Assembly: GCA_038087015.1 (NCBI GenBank)
Contig: JASBNA010000014.1
Location: 682,001-746,000, forward strand
Length of the DNA: 64,000 nucleotides
Direction of reading: 5' to 3'
DNA from: Cerrena zonata
Lineage: Eukaryota > Basidiomycota > Agaricomycetes > Polyporales > Cerrenaceae
Each line of letters starts with the position of its first letter. Position 1 is the stretch's first letter. The notes under the pieces are model-generated. The model saw nothing but the letters and a program-made list of their open reading frames with translations, made no database searches and was not told the DNA's origin. This document shows positions 48,235-58,166 of this stretch, piece after piece. A program made the translations under genes and the position numbers.

Positions 48235-50031
48235 ATGACAGTCGAACGAACACCCAAAGTTAAACCCACAGCGACCACCACGCCCATCGCCAAAAGACGA
48301 AGTAAGGCCACACCTCTCGAAATTAAATCAAAACACAAATTAACCCCATCACAGACTCGACAAGGCAATCCGCAAAAGGCAAGCGCCGCCCAGCAACTAA
48401 AGATGACACGCCCGATGACGACATCGAATTCTACGACGAACAAGCACATGGTCCCACAGAAGAGATAGACCCGGCGCCAACCCCCCCAACCGAACCAACA
48501 CCTACGGCTACAACAACGGTCGAGGCAACCCTCCCAACCACTCCCATCGCGTCAATCCCAGCCACCATCTATGCTGTAAGTATCGACCATACTACCAAAC
48601 ACACACCCTCACTAACTAAAATATCAGGCCAATCCGGACCCAACAACCACCCCCCCCCAGAACGGGGAGGACACCACGGCGCCCACAGAAGAAGCAGACG
48701 TCGAAGTGGTGATCGCGACGGACGAGCAGTTGCACTCTCTGACTGCTAATCCGGACGCTGGCCAAGTGGCCGTAGTCACAACCAACGAGGAGAACCCCTT
48801 CCTCGTCAACACAACTGTTGAAGCAACATCCCTAGGACACAACGAACCCAACAACTTCCCTGTACTAGACGACAACATGCCGGACGATGCACCACTCGCA
48901 GGAGCGAACGACAACATCATCGACAACATCCTACTCGACCTCGACAACGAAATCGCCGAGAACGCTGCTACTCTAAACCTTGACGATATCCAAATACCGG
49001 CTGGCCAAGACCAAGACGAGATCCACATCACCACCCAAACTACCGGGTTCACAAACGTCCCTTTCACACCGACCCCAGTCGGAGGCTTCCCTGATGCCCA
49101 AGACGGAAAACCCCGCCGTATTCTGGAAAACGTACAAGGACGTCAAGGTCGAGAGTGGTTAGAGACCAAGGGCTACAACGCCTTCATCCAAGTAGCAGGA
49201 ACGAACGCATGTAACTACGAAACCCCGAACACCGTCGCTAAACTCAAAGCGGCCCTCATCGGCGCAGTAGGAATCAGAGACCCTCTCATCGCTACACCTA
49301 CCGACCCCACCGACCCCCAAAGCTACAAACCGCGTACGTTCTTCCTCCGCGAAATCCCCGAATTCCTGCATCGTCGACTGCTCCACCAACGGGTGTGGTC
49401 AACCCCGGAGATCGCCTTCTTCGCCTACCCCACAACCTTCAAATTTCCCAGGTTCATTGGAACCTACCGAGGATTTACCACAGGCGACCCGTAGGAAATC
49501 AAATCGGTTTTCACCAAACACCTCAAATCGGACCGCGTCGCTGCCATGATCGACCAATTCCGCACATCTCACCATACCTTGAGTGAGGTTCCCCTCCGCG
49601 TCGCTAGGGACGCCATCGTCCGTTCAATGGAGATCAAAGTCTTCCATATTACCGAAATCGACTCCTCCAACGATAACCATCTCTCCACCCCGGTCGCGAA
49701 CCTCTATATCGGCTCTCCCACAACCGACATCGTCATCTGGATGGAATGGCAGTCATTCCTACGAAGCGTCATCTTCACCTCGAGCTTCCACGGTAACGGA
49801 ACCGTCATGGACATGTGGAAATGTGGCAAGTGCCACAGCGATGACCATCCCAGTGGTGTCTGCCCCTTCCCTAACGTCGAGGGATGGCTAACCAACCTCG
49901 GGGGCCCATCCAATAACACCAACCAGAACCCTCGTGGAGGATACAACGGGAACCGCGGAGGCGGAGGCAGAGGTTTCAGAGGACGAGGAACGCCACGAGG
50001 CGGCACTCGCTACAGGGGCCATGGATACTAG
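48235..50031 (+). pseudogene. LINE ORF1 (gag-like nucleic-acid-binding protein), with frame lesions
   Basis: ORF1 of Tad-like elements makes the RNA-binding protein of the RNP. From 48706 one frame runs to 50031 apart from a single TAG at 49492-49494 (after YRGFTTGDP, before EIKSVF); CAG would restore it. The C-terminus has a CCHC knuckle, CGKCHSDDHPSGVC (CX2CX4HX4C), and an RG-rich tail (GNRGGGGRGFRGRG). Upstream, DDDIEFYDEQAHGPTEEID lies in another frame that joins the main one if 48576-48627 is an intron (GTAAGT, branch CTAAC, CAG; 52 nt). The ATG-led start MTVERTPKVK at 48235 is in a third register, so a further frameshift near 48340-48410 is likely. The exact start is uncertain. Confidence 0.75.
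48576..48627 (+). other. Candidate spliceosomal intron inside LINE ORF1
   Basis: GTAAGT donor, ACTAACTA branch-point-like sequence 13-20 bases before the end, ATATCAG acceptor; 52 nt, not a multiple of three. Removing it joins ...ATIYA to ANPDPTTT in phase 0. The reading through the intron is open but low-complexity. An intron in a retroelement is unusual because a spliced template would lose it. Confidence 0.5.
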
Positions 50032-50358
50032 AGATACATAACGATCGTCCTTAGCTGCGTAACACAAAATTGTAGACAAAGTCTCTGCAAACATAGAATA
50101 CAATCCACCACTCCCCTTCATAAAACTCTGACCAGACACACAAACGATCATAAGAAATCCCGTAAGCTCTCGGTAAGCTGATGGTCAGATTGTAACAAGG
50201 TGTCAGAAACCTGCCAAAGAACTGACAAAACACGGTGCCCAAATATACTAACTACGAAAGTAGGATAGGAAAGCGCGGTGTTAAAATGGAGTAACATCCA
50301 ACAACGGCGGCCTATTTAGGCCTGGACGTGCCGTGCTGAGAAGCTGAAGTGTATTAGA

Positions 50359-50458
50359 AAATCCCTCCCCATCCGAGGAAGGAGGGTTTGAGTATAACAC
50401 ACATAGTCCCATGTTGGAAATCCAAGTACGGTTTCCCTCCCCTAGCAAACGTTGCTAG
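50359..50458 (+). other. Structured junction between LINE ORF1 and ORF2
   Basis: Two hairpins precede ORF2. One is CCCTCC/GGAGGG around 50362-50388. The other is CTAGCAA-ACG-TTGCTAG at 50442-50458 (7 bp stem, 3-nt loop). An in-frame ATG at 50411 is followed after 15 codons by TAG (50456-50458) directly before the open ORF2 frame, and the stop sits in the second hairpin. The remaining 50032-50358 has no frame of note. Confidence 0.55.
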
Positions 50459-53400
50459 CTAGGGATTGTGCCAGCAACGACTACGTACACAACAAACACA
50501 TCACACACGCGGAACTTCGTATCGGTTAACGGCTTGAGCCTCCCTCAACTGAACAGGGTGGGATGTGTCACTGCCCAGACCTCACCCAATGACCAGTTGG
50601 GAGAGAACGGTGGCAGTGTGGTTGAAGTCGGAGACTTCAACCAAGGTTCGACACCTGAGCGACGGGAACAAGCTTCCCTCAGCCAGCGACCAACAGAAAC
50701 GTTGGGCCGACAAGATGAGACACCAACATCTAATCGGATAAATGAAACAAATGAAAACGAAAACCTGAGCACTCAACATACTCAACGAGAACCGAACCAA
50801 CGCAGACCAAAGCGCATCAAAAAAAACACTAAAGCTCACCTAAAAATAGCATCACTAAACATGAGAGGAGCAGGCGTGAACGTACCCCTCCACCCAAACA
50901 ACAAATGGAACGCGATTAATTTCCTGATGCGAGACAAAAAAATTGGGATCATAGCCCTGCAAGAAACCCACCTTACACAAGAATCAGTAGACGCACTCCA
51001 TAACATCTACGGGAGACGGATGCAAATACACTTCACCCCAGACCCACTGAGCCCGACACAAAGAGCGGGAGTCGCAATAGTTCTCAACAAGGAACTCACC
51101 AATGTGAAAGATGTCAAAACGACAGAAATAATCCCAGGCCGTGCACTATTGGTCCAGATACCATGGCACACAACGCAAACAGTCAGCGTCCTGGCTATAT
51201 ACGCACCAAATGCACCAAGAGAAAATGAAAAATTCTGGAAAGAGATAAATGCAAGATGGGATGAACTAAACATTCCAACGCCCGACATCATGCTTGGAGA
51301 CTTCAACGTAGTCGAGGACGCACTGGATCGCATACCAGCCCACTCAGACGATGCAGACGCTGTAACCGAACTATCAATGCTAAAACAGAGACTCCAAGTC
51401 CTCGATGGTTGGAGAAACACGTACCAACACACACAGCAATACTCATACACACAAGACGCAACCGGCTCGCACTCCAGAATCGATAGAATCTACATATCAG
51501 AAGACCTCAGAAATAAAACGACAGAATGGCAAATAGAACCTACAAACGTACCAACCGACCACCAGATGGTATCCATGACACTTATAAACCACAAATCACC
51601 GTACATAGGCCCAGGCAGATGGACCATGCCCAAATTTCTGCTAAACGACAAGAAATTCATGAAAGAGACACACATGCTGGGTTGCAAACTAATAAAGACG
51701 ATCAACGAGATAACGCCACAAACGAGATCGAACGCAAAAAATGCACAAACCCTCTTTGTAAAATTCAAAACCGAAATCCGTGAAATTGCGCAGAAACGAG
51801 CCAAAGAAGCAATCCCGAAACTTGAGAGAAAAATAAAAGAACTCCAAACGGATCTTAAATTGATCACAGTAAATGAAGATATACAATCCAACGAAACAAA
51901 CCTACTGACTGCAACTTTGATAACAAAACGTATTGAAAAATTAGAGAAGGAACGATACCACAAAGCAAAACTAAACACGACTGCAAGATACAAGATCGAG
52001 GGCGAAACTATCAGCAAATACTGGTCCCAAGTGAATAAGGACAAGAAGCCTCGAGACCTGATACAGGAATTGAAAATACCTGAATCGGAACCAGCGATGT
52101 ATGAGAAACGGTCAGACAAGATGGCAAACATAGTAAAAGACTTCTTCGACGACCTACAACACCAACCGTTCAACGCGACACCGCAGGAACGGGACAAGAT
52201 AACTGAAGAAGTCCTACAAGTTGTGCCAGACCATGACGTTGATATATCACATCTAGAAGAAGAAATCAATGAGGAGGATATCCTAACTGCACTTAAATCC
52301 ACAGAAAACGGCAAAGCCGCCGGCCTAGATGGAATCTCGTACGAGTTCTATAAAACCCTACATGAAAAATACAAAAGCGACACAAAAACCGCACAGCCTG
52401 ACCCCTTCAATATAATCGAAACACTCACCAGAGTATACCAGGACATTGAAAACTATGGAACAGACCACCAGAGTGAGAATGCCTTCGCTGAAGGATGGAT
52501 ATGTCCACTCTACAAAAAAAACGACTCGAGACTACCATCCAACTACAGACCAATAACACTACTAAACTCCGACTATAAAATATACACAAAAGCACTCACC
52601 ATGAAGCTAGCAACAGTCGCCCCTTCCCTCATCCATGAGAACCAGGCCGGATTCGTACCAAAGAGAAGCATATTCGACCACGTCCAACTGTCGAAGCTGA
52701 TGATCCAATACGCGGAGGCCACAGAAGAGAACGGAGCACTAATCGCACTCGATCAGGAGAAAGCATACGACCGGATAGCACACGACTACCTTTGGGAAAC
52801 CCTAGAAAAGTTCAAAATACCGCAACGCTTCATAGCCGCTGTAAAAGCCATATACAACAGAGCCAACTCGATCGTGATCCTCAACGGAGAACACAGTGAA
52901 AGTTTCCAAATTACGAGAGGAGTCCGTCAAGGAGACCCACTCTCATGTCTCCTCTTCGACCTAGCCATAGAACCACTAGCTGAAATGCTAAGAACATCGA
53001 ACCTTACGGGATACCAGATTCCAGGAGCACGAGACCGGCTGATTACAACACTGTTTGCGGATGACACAACAGTATACCTATCAGAAGGAGACAGCATCGC
53101 AGACCTAGAAAGCATCCTAGACAAGTGGTGCATAGCCTCCGGTGCAAAATTCAACCTTGACAAGACAGAGATCATCCCAATAGGGACAGAAGAGTACCGC
53201 GAACGTGTCATTAAAGACAGGACAATGAGCACACAAAGCGACGAGAAAATCCCTGCACATATGAGAATAGCAGAGGAAGGGCAACCAATACGCACCCTAG
53301 GTGCATGGATTGGAAACAAAGTTGACCAAGCTACCCCGTGGACAAAAACAATTGAGAAAATGAGCAGAACATTAGAACGATGGAAAAAATGCTCACCGAC

Positions 53401-55789
53401 ATTACGAGGGAAACGACTCATTGTCCAGATGATTGTCGGAGGGATGACACAATACCTAACCAAAGTACAAGGAATGCCAAAACCGGCTGAAAAAACCATA
53501 CTAAAAATGATCCGAAACTTCATATGGGATGACAAGAAACCCATGATAAGCCTAGAACAATTGAATAAACCAATACGAGAAGGCGGACTGAAGCTGATAG
53601 ACATAACAGCGCGGAATGAAGCAATCGAAATAATGTGGCTACGATCGCTGCTTAGCCTCAACAATGATAGACCAACATGGGCCTATGTCGCCGACGTCCT
53701 AATCGGACAAAACATAACGAGGAGCTCAGGACAGGTCCATAAGCTCTCACAGTTTAGCACATTCCTACAAACATGGAAAGTAAACAGCACAGGGACCAGT
53801 AAATTACCAGAAGACATAAAACGGATGTTCCGAGCAGCAAAAAAACACAACCTTACATGCAACGCAATAAAACTTAGCAAAAAACTTAAGAGACGACTAC
53901 CAATATGGTACCACATAGGTGCGAGGAAAGCACTAAAGACACTCAATAACTCCTGGACAGGTAAATGCCTCAGAGAAAACCACAACGTCATTACCGTCGG
54001 CGACCTCCTCAAGGTAAAACGAAGACTCAAAACATCAATATACCCAGAACACCGGAGTAACAAGGACTGCACATGCCACCCTTGTCATACAGATAGGTCA
54101 CAAAGGAATTGCAACAATCCAAGTCAATGCGCCTCAGCGGCGGTACGCCTGATTAAAACACTACGTCCGAAATGGAACCCGAAATCCAACAATCCCAAAG
54201 ATAACTTAACACTCACCGAGGAAAGGATCAAAGCAAACAAAGAAGCAGAGAAGGAGGAAAGAGCGATAACCTTCAACCCCACAACGACGCTACAAGGTGA
54301 TGTCTCAAGAATATTCAGGGTCTTCACCGACCCAGCATTAAAGAGTACAAAACCAGGCTACCGGCCTCGAAAGGGAGCAAACGTGGCGGAAGAACACATG
54401 GAAGTCTTCGTCGACAGTATGAGCATAGCAAAAAGGAACAAGGAACCAAGCACAGGATGTGGAATCTGGATATCAGAAGGAGATGAACGAAATAAATCCA
54501 TCAGAATCGAACCCACAACAAAAAAGGCAGCCGACTTAACAGCGGTACTGATAATAGCACAAAGTGCCCCCACCTTTGCCCCACTACACGTGGTGACCAC
54601 ATCCTCATACATAGTAAAAGCACTCACATCGGAATTCACAAACTGGGAAGCAAACGGCTGGTTCAGCTTAGAAAATGCCGACCTTATCAGAGCGACAGTA
54701 GCACACCTCAGAAAACGGTCAGCTATCACAACGCTACGATGGGTGAGTAAGAATAAGCTCACGAATGGCAACAAAGCGGCGAGACAACTGGCCAAGAAAG
54801 GCATGAGCACGACACCAATAGAAAGTATAGACATGAAAATACCCGAGAACTTCAACCTCACCGGAGCTGAACTCGCACAAATAACCCAGGCATCAGCATA
54901 TGGAGCTATCAGAGAACGCAAAAGGACCGAACAGAGACGCACAACCGGCGAAAACATACAGAAAGTCCAAACGGGAATCGGAACAATCACCGGTCATACC
55001 CCCAAACCATCACACATATGGGAATCCCTCCGAGACAGAACAATAGAACGCACCATAGGAGACTTCCTATGGAAGCTGACCCACAACGCACACAAGGTAG
55101 GGAATTACTGGAAGAACATACCTGGTTACGAAGAGCGACGAGACTGCCCTAAATGCGACACCCCAGAAACCATGACCCACATCCTCTTCGAGTGCGAGGA
55201 ACAGGGACAAAGAACCATATGGGACCTGGCACAGAACCTCTGGTCCAAATCGGGACAAACATGGCCGACACAAAGCCTAGAAACCCTAATAGGCTGTGGA
55301 CTCATCCCGTTCAACCAGAAAGACAATAAAACGAACACAGACGAGGATGATCAAAGCACACTACACCTCACCAGAGACCCAAAAAAGAAGAAACCAAAAG
55401 GAAGAAGCGGACGTCAAAGGCTATACATGATCTTGATGACAGAATCGGCCTACCTCATATGGAAACTCAGAAATGAACGCAGAATAAGACACTCACCCGA
55501 AGAGAATTTCAAGCATAGCACGACTGAGATTACAAACCGCTGGTACAGTATGATGAACAACAGACTAACACTAGACCGGGCAATGGCAAACCCAGCCAAA
55601 TTCGCAAAGAAAGCCCTGGACCCCGACATCGTACTCAAAACGTGGTCCGGGGTATTACAAAATGAACAGGGCCTCCCGAACGATTGGATTCGGGAACCCG
55701 AGGTTTTAGTGGGTAGGGGGCCCCCCCACATAGTGGCCGGCCAACACCGGCCACGGGGGGTGCCCAGAGTCCCACACTGCCCACCGTGA
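50459..55789 (+). CDS. LINE ORF2: endonuclease / reverse transcriptase / RNase H-like polyprotein
   Basis: Enzyme of target-primed reverse transcription. Numbered from the GTG at 50468: APE endonuclease about 125-375 (KIASLNMRG, ALQETHL, GDFNVVED, RIDRIYIS, TDHQMVS, all catalytic motifs present); reverse transcriptase about 670-960 (NYRPITLLNSDYKIYTKAL, GVRQGDPLSCLLF, catalytic FADDTTVYL near 864); a Cys cluster near 1200 (CTCHPCH, then CNNPSQC); an RNase H-like fold about 1310-1460; a C-terminal zinc motif CPKCDTPETMTHILFEC near 1560 (CX2CX7HX4C). The frame is open for 1,773 codons from 50468. No ATG occurs in it before residue 132, which would cut into the endonuclease. An ATG at 50411 is in frame but separated by a TAG, so the way ORF2 is started is unclear. 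Confidence 0.92.
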   Translation, partial: LGIVPATTTYTTNTSHTRNFVSVNGLSLPQLNRVGCVTAQTSPNDQLGENGGSVVEVGDFNQGSTPERREQASLSQRPTETLGRQDETPTSNRINETNENENLSTQHTQREPNQRRPKRIKKNTKAHLKIASLNMRGAGVNVPLHPNNKWNAINFLMRDKKIGIIALQETHLTQESVDALHNIYGRRMQIHFTPDPLSPTQRAGVAIVLNKELTNVKDVKTTEIIPGRALLVQIPWHTTQTVSVLAIYAPNAPRENEKFWKEINARWDELNIPTPDIMLGDFNVVEDALDRIPAHSDDADAVTELSMLKQRLQVLDGWRNTYQHTQQYSYTQDATGSHSRIDRIYISEDLRNKTTEWQIEPTNVPTDHQMVSMTLINHKSPYIGPGRWTMPKFLLNDKKFMKETHMLGCKLIKTINEITPQTRSNAKNAQTLFVKFKTEIREIAQKRAKEAIPKLERKIKELQTDLKLITVNEDIQSNETNLLTATLITKRIEKLEKERYHKAKLNTTARYKIEGETISKYWSQVNKDKKPRDLIQELKIPESEPAMYEKRSDKMANIVKDFFDDLQHQPFNATPQERDKITEEVLQVVPDHDVDISHLEEEINEEDILTALKSTENGKAAGLDGISYEFYKTLHEKYKSDTKTAQPDPFNIIETLTRVYQDIENYGTDHQSENAFAEGWICPLYKKNDSRLPSNYRPITLLNSDYKIYTKALTMKLATVAPSLIHENQAGFVPKRSIFDHVQLSKLMIQYAEATEENGALIALDQEKAYDRIAHDYLWETLEKFKIPQRFIAAVKAIYNRANSIVILNGEHSESFQITRGVRQGDPLSCLLFDLAIEPLAEMLRTSNLTGYQIPGARDRLITTLFADDTTVYLSEGDSIADLESILDKWCIASGAKFNLDKTEIIPIGTEEYRERVIKDRTMSTQSDEKIPAHMRIAEEGQPIRTLGAWIGNKVDQATPWTKTIEKMSRTLERWKKCSPTLRGKRLIVQMIVGGMTQYLTKVQGMPKPAEKTILKMIRNFIWDDKKPMISLEQLNKPIREGGLKLIDITARNEAIEIMWLRSLLSLNNDRPTWAYVADVLIGQNITRSSGQVHKLSQFSTFLQTWKVNSTGTSKLPEDIKRMFRAAKKHNLTCNAIKLSKKLKRRLPIWYHIGARKALKTLNNSWTGKCLRENHNVITVGDLLKVKRRLKTSIYPEHRSNKDCTCHPCHTDRSQRNCNNPSQCASAAVRLIKTLRPKWNPKSNNPKDNLTLTEERIKANKEAEKEERAITFNPTTTLQGDVSRIFRVFTDPALKSTKPGYRPRKGANVAEEHMEVFVDSMSIAKRNKEPSTGCGIWISEGDERNKSIRIEPTTKKAADLTAVLIIAQSAPTFAPLHVVTTSSYIVKALTSEFTNWEANGWFSLENADLIRATVAHLRKRSAITTLRWVSKNKLTNGNKAARQLAKKGMSTTPIESIDMKIPENFNLTGAELAQITQASAYGAIRERKRTEQRRTTGENIQKVQTGIGTITGHTPKPSHIWESLRDRTIERTIGDFLWKLTHNAHKVGNYWKNIPGYEERRDCPKCDTPETMTHILFECEEQGQRTIWDLAQNLWSKSGQTWPTQSLETLIGCGLIPFNQKDNKTNTDEDDQSTLHLTRDPKKKKPKGRSGRQRLYMILMTESAYLIWKLRNERRIRHSPEENFKHSTTEITNRWYSMMNNRLTLDRAMANPAKFAKKALDPDIVLKTWSGVLQNEQGLPNDWIREPEVLVGRGPPHIVAGQHRPRGVPRVPHCPP

Positions 55790-55910
55790 GGTGGGCGTGC
55801 GTAAATGCATTTTTCCTCTTGGAGGGGAAAGGCGACCTCGAAAGAGGTCACCCCAGCCAGACCGGACAGATCTAACCAAGTTAGGTGCTGTACGGTCGCT
55901 ACGGCTCTTC

Positions 55911-55911
<1 letters not shown>
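55790..55911 (+). other. LINE 3' UTR with hairpin
   Basis: Short 3' UTR before the poly(A). It holds GACCTC-GAAA-GAGGTC, a perfect 6 bp stem with a GAAA tetraloop near 55832-55847. Such a terminal stem-loop could be the reverse transcriptase recognition site, as in other LINEs; that is inference. Confidence 0.55.

Positions 55912-55948
<37 letters not shown>
55912..55948 (+). repeat. LINE poly(A) tail, 37 A
   Basis: Uninterrupted run of A directly followed by the right target-site duplication. An unbroken tail of this length suggests a young insertion, since such runs shorten and mutate quickly. Confidence 0.95.
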
Positions 55949-55950
<2 letters not shown>

Positions 55951-55962
55951 ATCAGAGGAGTT
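55949..55962. repeat. LINE target-site duplication, right copy
   Basis: GAATCAGAGGAGTT, identical to 47549-47562. The sequence after it (GATAGGAGTTGATACGGCAG) continues the module flank as in copy 1. Confidence 0.93.
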
Positions 55963-56176
55963 GATAGGAGTTGATACGGCAGTAGATCGCTGCTTATGTC
56001 ATCCATCATTCTCAAGCTAGCCAATGGCAGTCGAGTATCCGTTACCTCTTCAACTCTCGTTGGTGAGATGGAGGCATAGCCAGACAGGCACAGTCCCTGC
56101 ATCCTCTCTCCCTTCTCGTTTAAAACATCATCCTACAGCCGCCCTCTTTCTAATCTCTCTATGACGCTTTTCGACC
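55963..56176. promoter_or_regulatory. 5' flank of ZIP copy 4
   Basis: Shared with ZIP copy 3: TCTTCAACTCTCGTTGGTGA through AGCCAGACAGGCAC and a pyrimidine-rich stretch ending CTCGTTTAAAACA. A likely promoter/5' UTR; the LINE sits about 230 bases upstream of the expected start codon. Confidence 0.45.
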
Positions 56177-57603
56177 ACGGCAAGAACTCTTCGTTCCGTG
56201 CACAGAGACGATGCTGGAGACCTCGCTTGTGGATCTGGTGGAGGTAGCGATGTCCTCCGAGGGTCGCCTCGATCTTCATCATCCTCATCGGCTCCATGTT
56301 CGGTGCCCTCTTCCCTGTCCTAGCGAGGAGGTCGAGACGGCTGAGTTCAAGGATACTGCGCGGGGTCTTTGATTTCACAAAGTATTTTGGTAGCGGTGTT
56401 ATTGTGTGTCGTATTCATTTTTCGACTTTATTTATGCTTATACTGTGTCTAGATTGCCACCGCTTTCATACCCTTGCTCGACCCCGCCCTAGAAGCCCTC
56501 AGATCGCCTTGTCCCGACCCCACATGGGGAAACTATGTACGTCGACTACTTTCTTGATTTCTCATTTATTCTAATGGCCCTTCCCAGCCATACACACTGG
56601 CCATTTCCCTCCTCTCCATATTCCTCATCTTCATCGTCAAAGTCGTCGCATTCCGATGGGGTACTGCGAAACTTGCGAAACTCGGCATCTCGCGCGGTAT
56701 GTCTCTCTCCTTTTCTCCTTATCGACTCTTCCTTACACACACTGTTTGTAGACGCACATGGTCACGGAATCGGCGGACATGCAGCCCACGGTCCTGAATC
56801 TAATCATCAACTCGATCCCGATGCACCAACGTCATCTGGAAATCCCGAACAAATTGAAAAGTTTCCCGCTGGCCTCGAGTTGAATGCATCGGATTCCAAG
56901 AAACACGGTCATATACACGCACATGAACTAAGTGTAGTGGAATCGGCAGCAACCCAGATCGTCAGTATCACTATCCTGGAGTTCGGTGTGATCTTACACA
57001 GGTACGTTAAGTGTCAAAAACATTTGGTATTGTTGCTGATTATTATCGTTTCTCTAGTATCCTGATTGGGCTGACTCTCGCCGTCGACGAGGACTTCAAA
57101 ATCCTCTTTGTCGTTCTTGTCTTTCATCGTACGTCTAGTATTTTCATTTCCTTTTTTGTATTCGCTCACTCCCTCCACAGAAACATTCGAAGGTCTCGGT
57201 GTCAGCTCTCGTCTCGCCTACATGGGACCTCCCCGCGAAATATTCATACGTTCCCATCCTCGGAGCTCTGCTCTACGGCATCACCACTCCCCTCGGTATT
57301 GCTGTCGGCCTTGGCGTCAGGACGACCTATAACCCTGGAAGTACGACCGCTAGCATCGTCAGCGGTATCCTGGACGCCTTCAGTTCGGGTATCCTGATTT
57401 ACACCGGTCTCGTCGAGGTATGTTGGAACAGTACTTCTGTTGTTCGAGTGCGATTCTGATATCAACTTTGCTCTTAGCTTCTCGCACACGAGTTCCTTTT
57501 CAACAAAGAGATGATCAACGGCTCAAACGCCAAGCTGGCGTATGCGATTGGATGCCTGATACTCGGGTGTGGAATCATGGCTCTCCTTGGCCGTTGGGCA
57601 TGA
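56177..57603 (+). pseudogene. ZIP transporter, module copy 4, damaged
   Basis: Seven-exon ZIP gene aligned with copy 3 throughout. Lesions: the expected ATG is ACG (56177-56179). Exon 1 has the same one-base frame offset before ASIFIILIGSMFGALFPVLA as in copy 3. The conserved AFIHLLDP is AFIPLLDP (His to Pro). An extra G in TACATGGGACCTCC (near 57222-57226) shifts the frame in exon 6. Splice sites, the His-rich loop (KKHGHIHAHELS) and the last exon (57477-57603, ending LGRWA, stop) are preserved. It is unlikely to transport metal. Confidence 0.85.
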
Positions 57604-58166
57604 GCATGAACGACCATTCGACTTTGTTCGTTCTCGCTTCGGTCATCCTCAATGGAAGACCCGTCGCCTCGAGAGATTGGGTTATGATCATAGGATCTCC
57701 CTGATGTTGTTGCTCTTGTCATTGCCTTGGTTCATTTGTATCTCAATAGCATATTGGACTATGACTTTCTGTGGCATCTCTTGCACTTATTTAGATGAAC
57801 CCTCTACATGCATGTCTTACACATCTACTCACACACATCCATTGAGCATATCCATACTTCATACTGCTTGGCTGCTCTTATTTTTATGACACCAATTTTA
57901 TCTCATCCAGTTTCACTATCAAGCTATCTGTTGTTGTAGTTTGTAGGCTTGTACCATGTTTGCCACTTACCTTTCTGTTTTTGGAGTGATTGTAATGCTA
58001 ATAGTTGATGACATTCATTTTGCCTCAAAATCAATATTGAGATTTGAAACTGAGAGTTGAGAAATCTAAAGTCAGACACAAAATCAATTCTGAGCACTAT
58101 TTCAATTCTCCTTCTGAAAAACTACCAAAGTATATACATATCAAACCAGTATTTGTACATTCCTAA
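57604..58166. other. Convergent intergenic region, module 4
   Basis: 3' regions of ZIP and NLR copy 4, aligned with those of modules 1-3. CpG disappears after 57671. No separate gene seen. Confidence 0.6.

Larger units (their letters stand above)
47563..55948 (+). mobile_element. Full-length Tad-like LINE retrotransposon, 8.4 kb
   Basis: Non-LTR retrotransposon with a structured 5' UTR, ORF1 (gag-like, zinc knuckle, RG-rich tail), ORF2 (APE endonuclease, reverse transcriptase, RNase H-like region, C-terminal zinc motif), a short 3' UTR and a 37-nt poly(A) at 55912-55948. The domain order fits the fungal Tad1 clade; I assign it by architecture, not by tree. It is flanked by a perfect 14 bp duplication. 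CpG is not depleted here, unlike the NLR block. ORF2 is open, but ORF1 has lesions, so this copy may depend on others for mobility. Confidence 0.93.

Noticed and set aside
50545..55851. Many long open frames on the minus strand of the LINE (for example 51490-52314, 52927-53664)
   Set aside because: They are shadows of the strongly supported ORF2 on the plus strand; no start context, domains or splice signals of their own.
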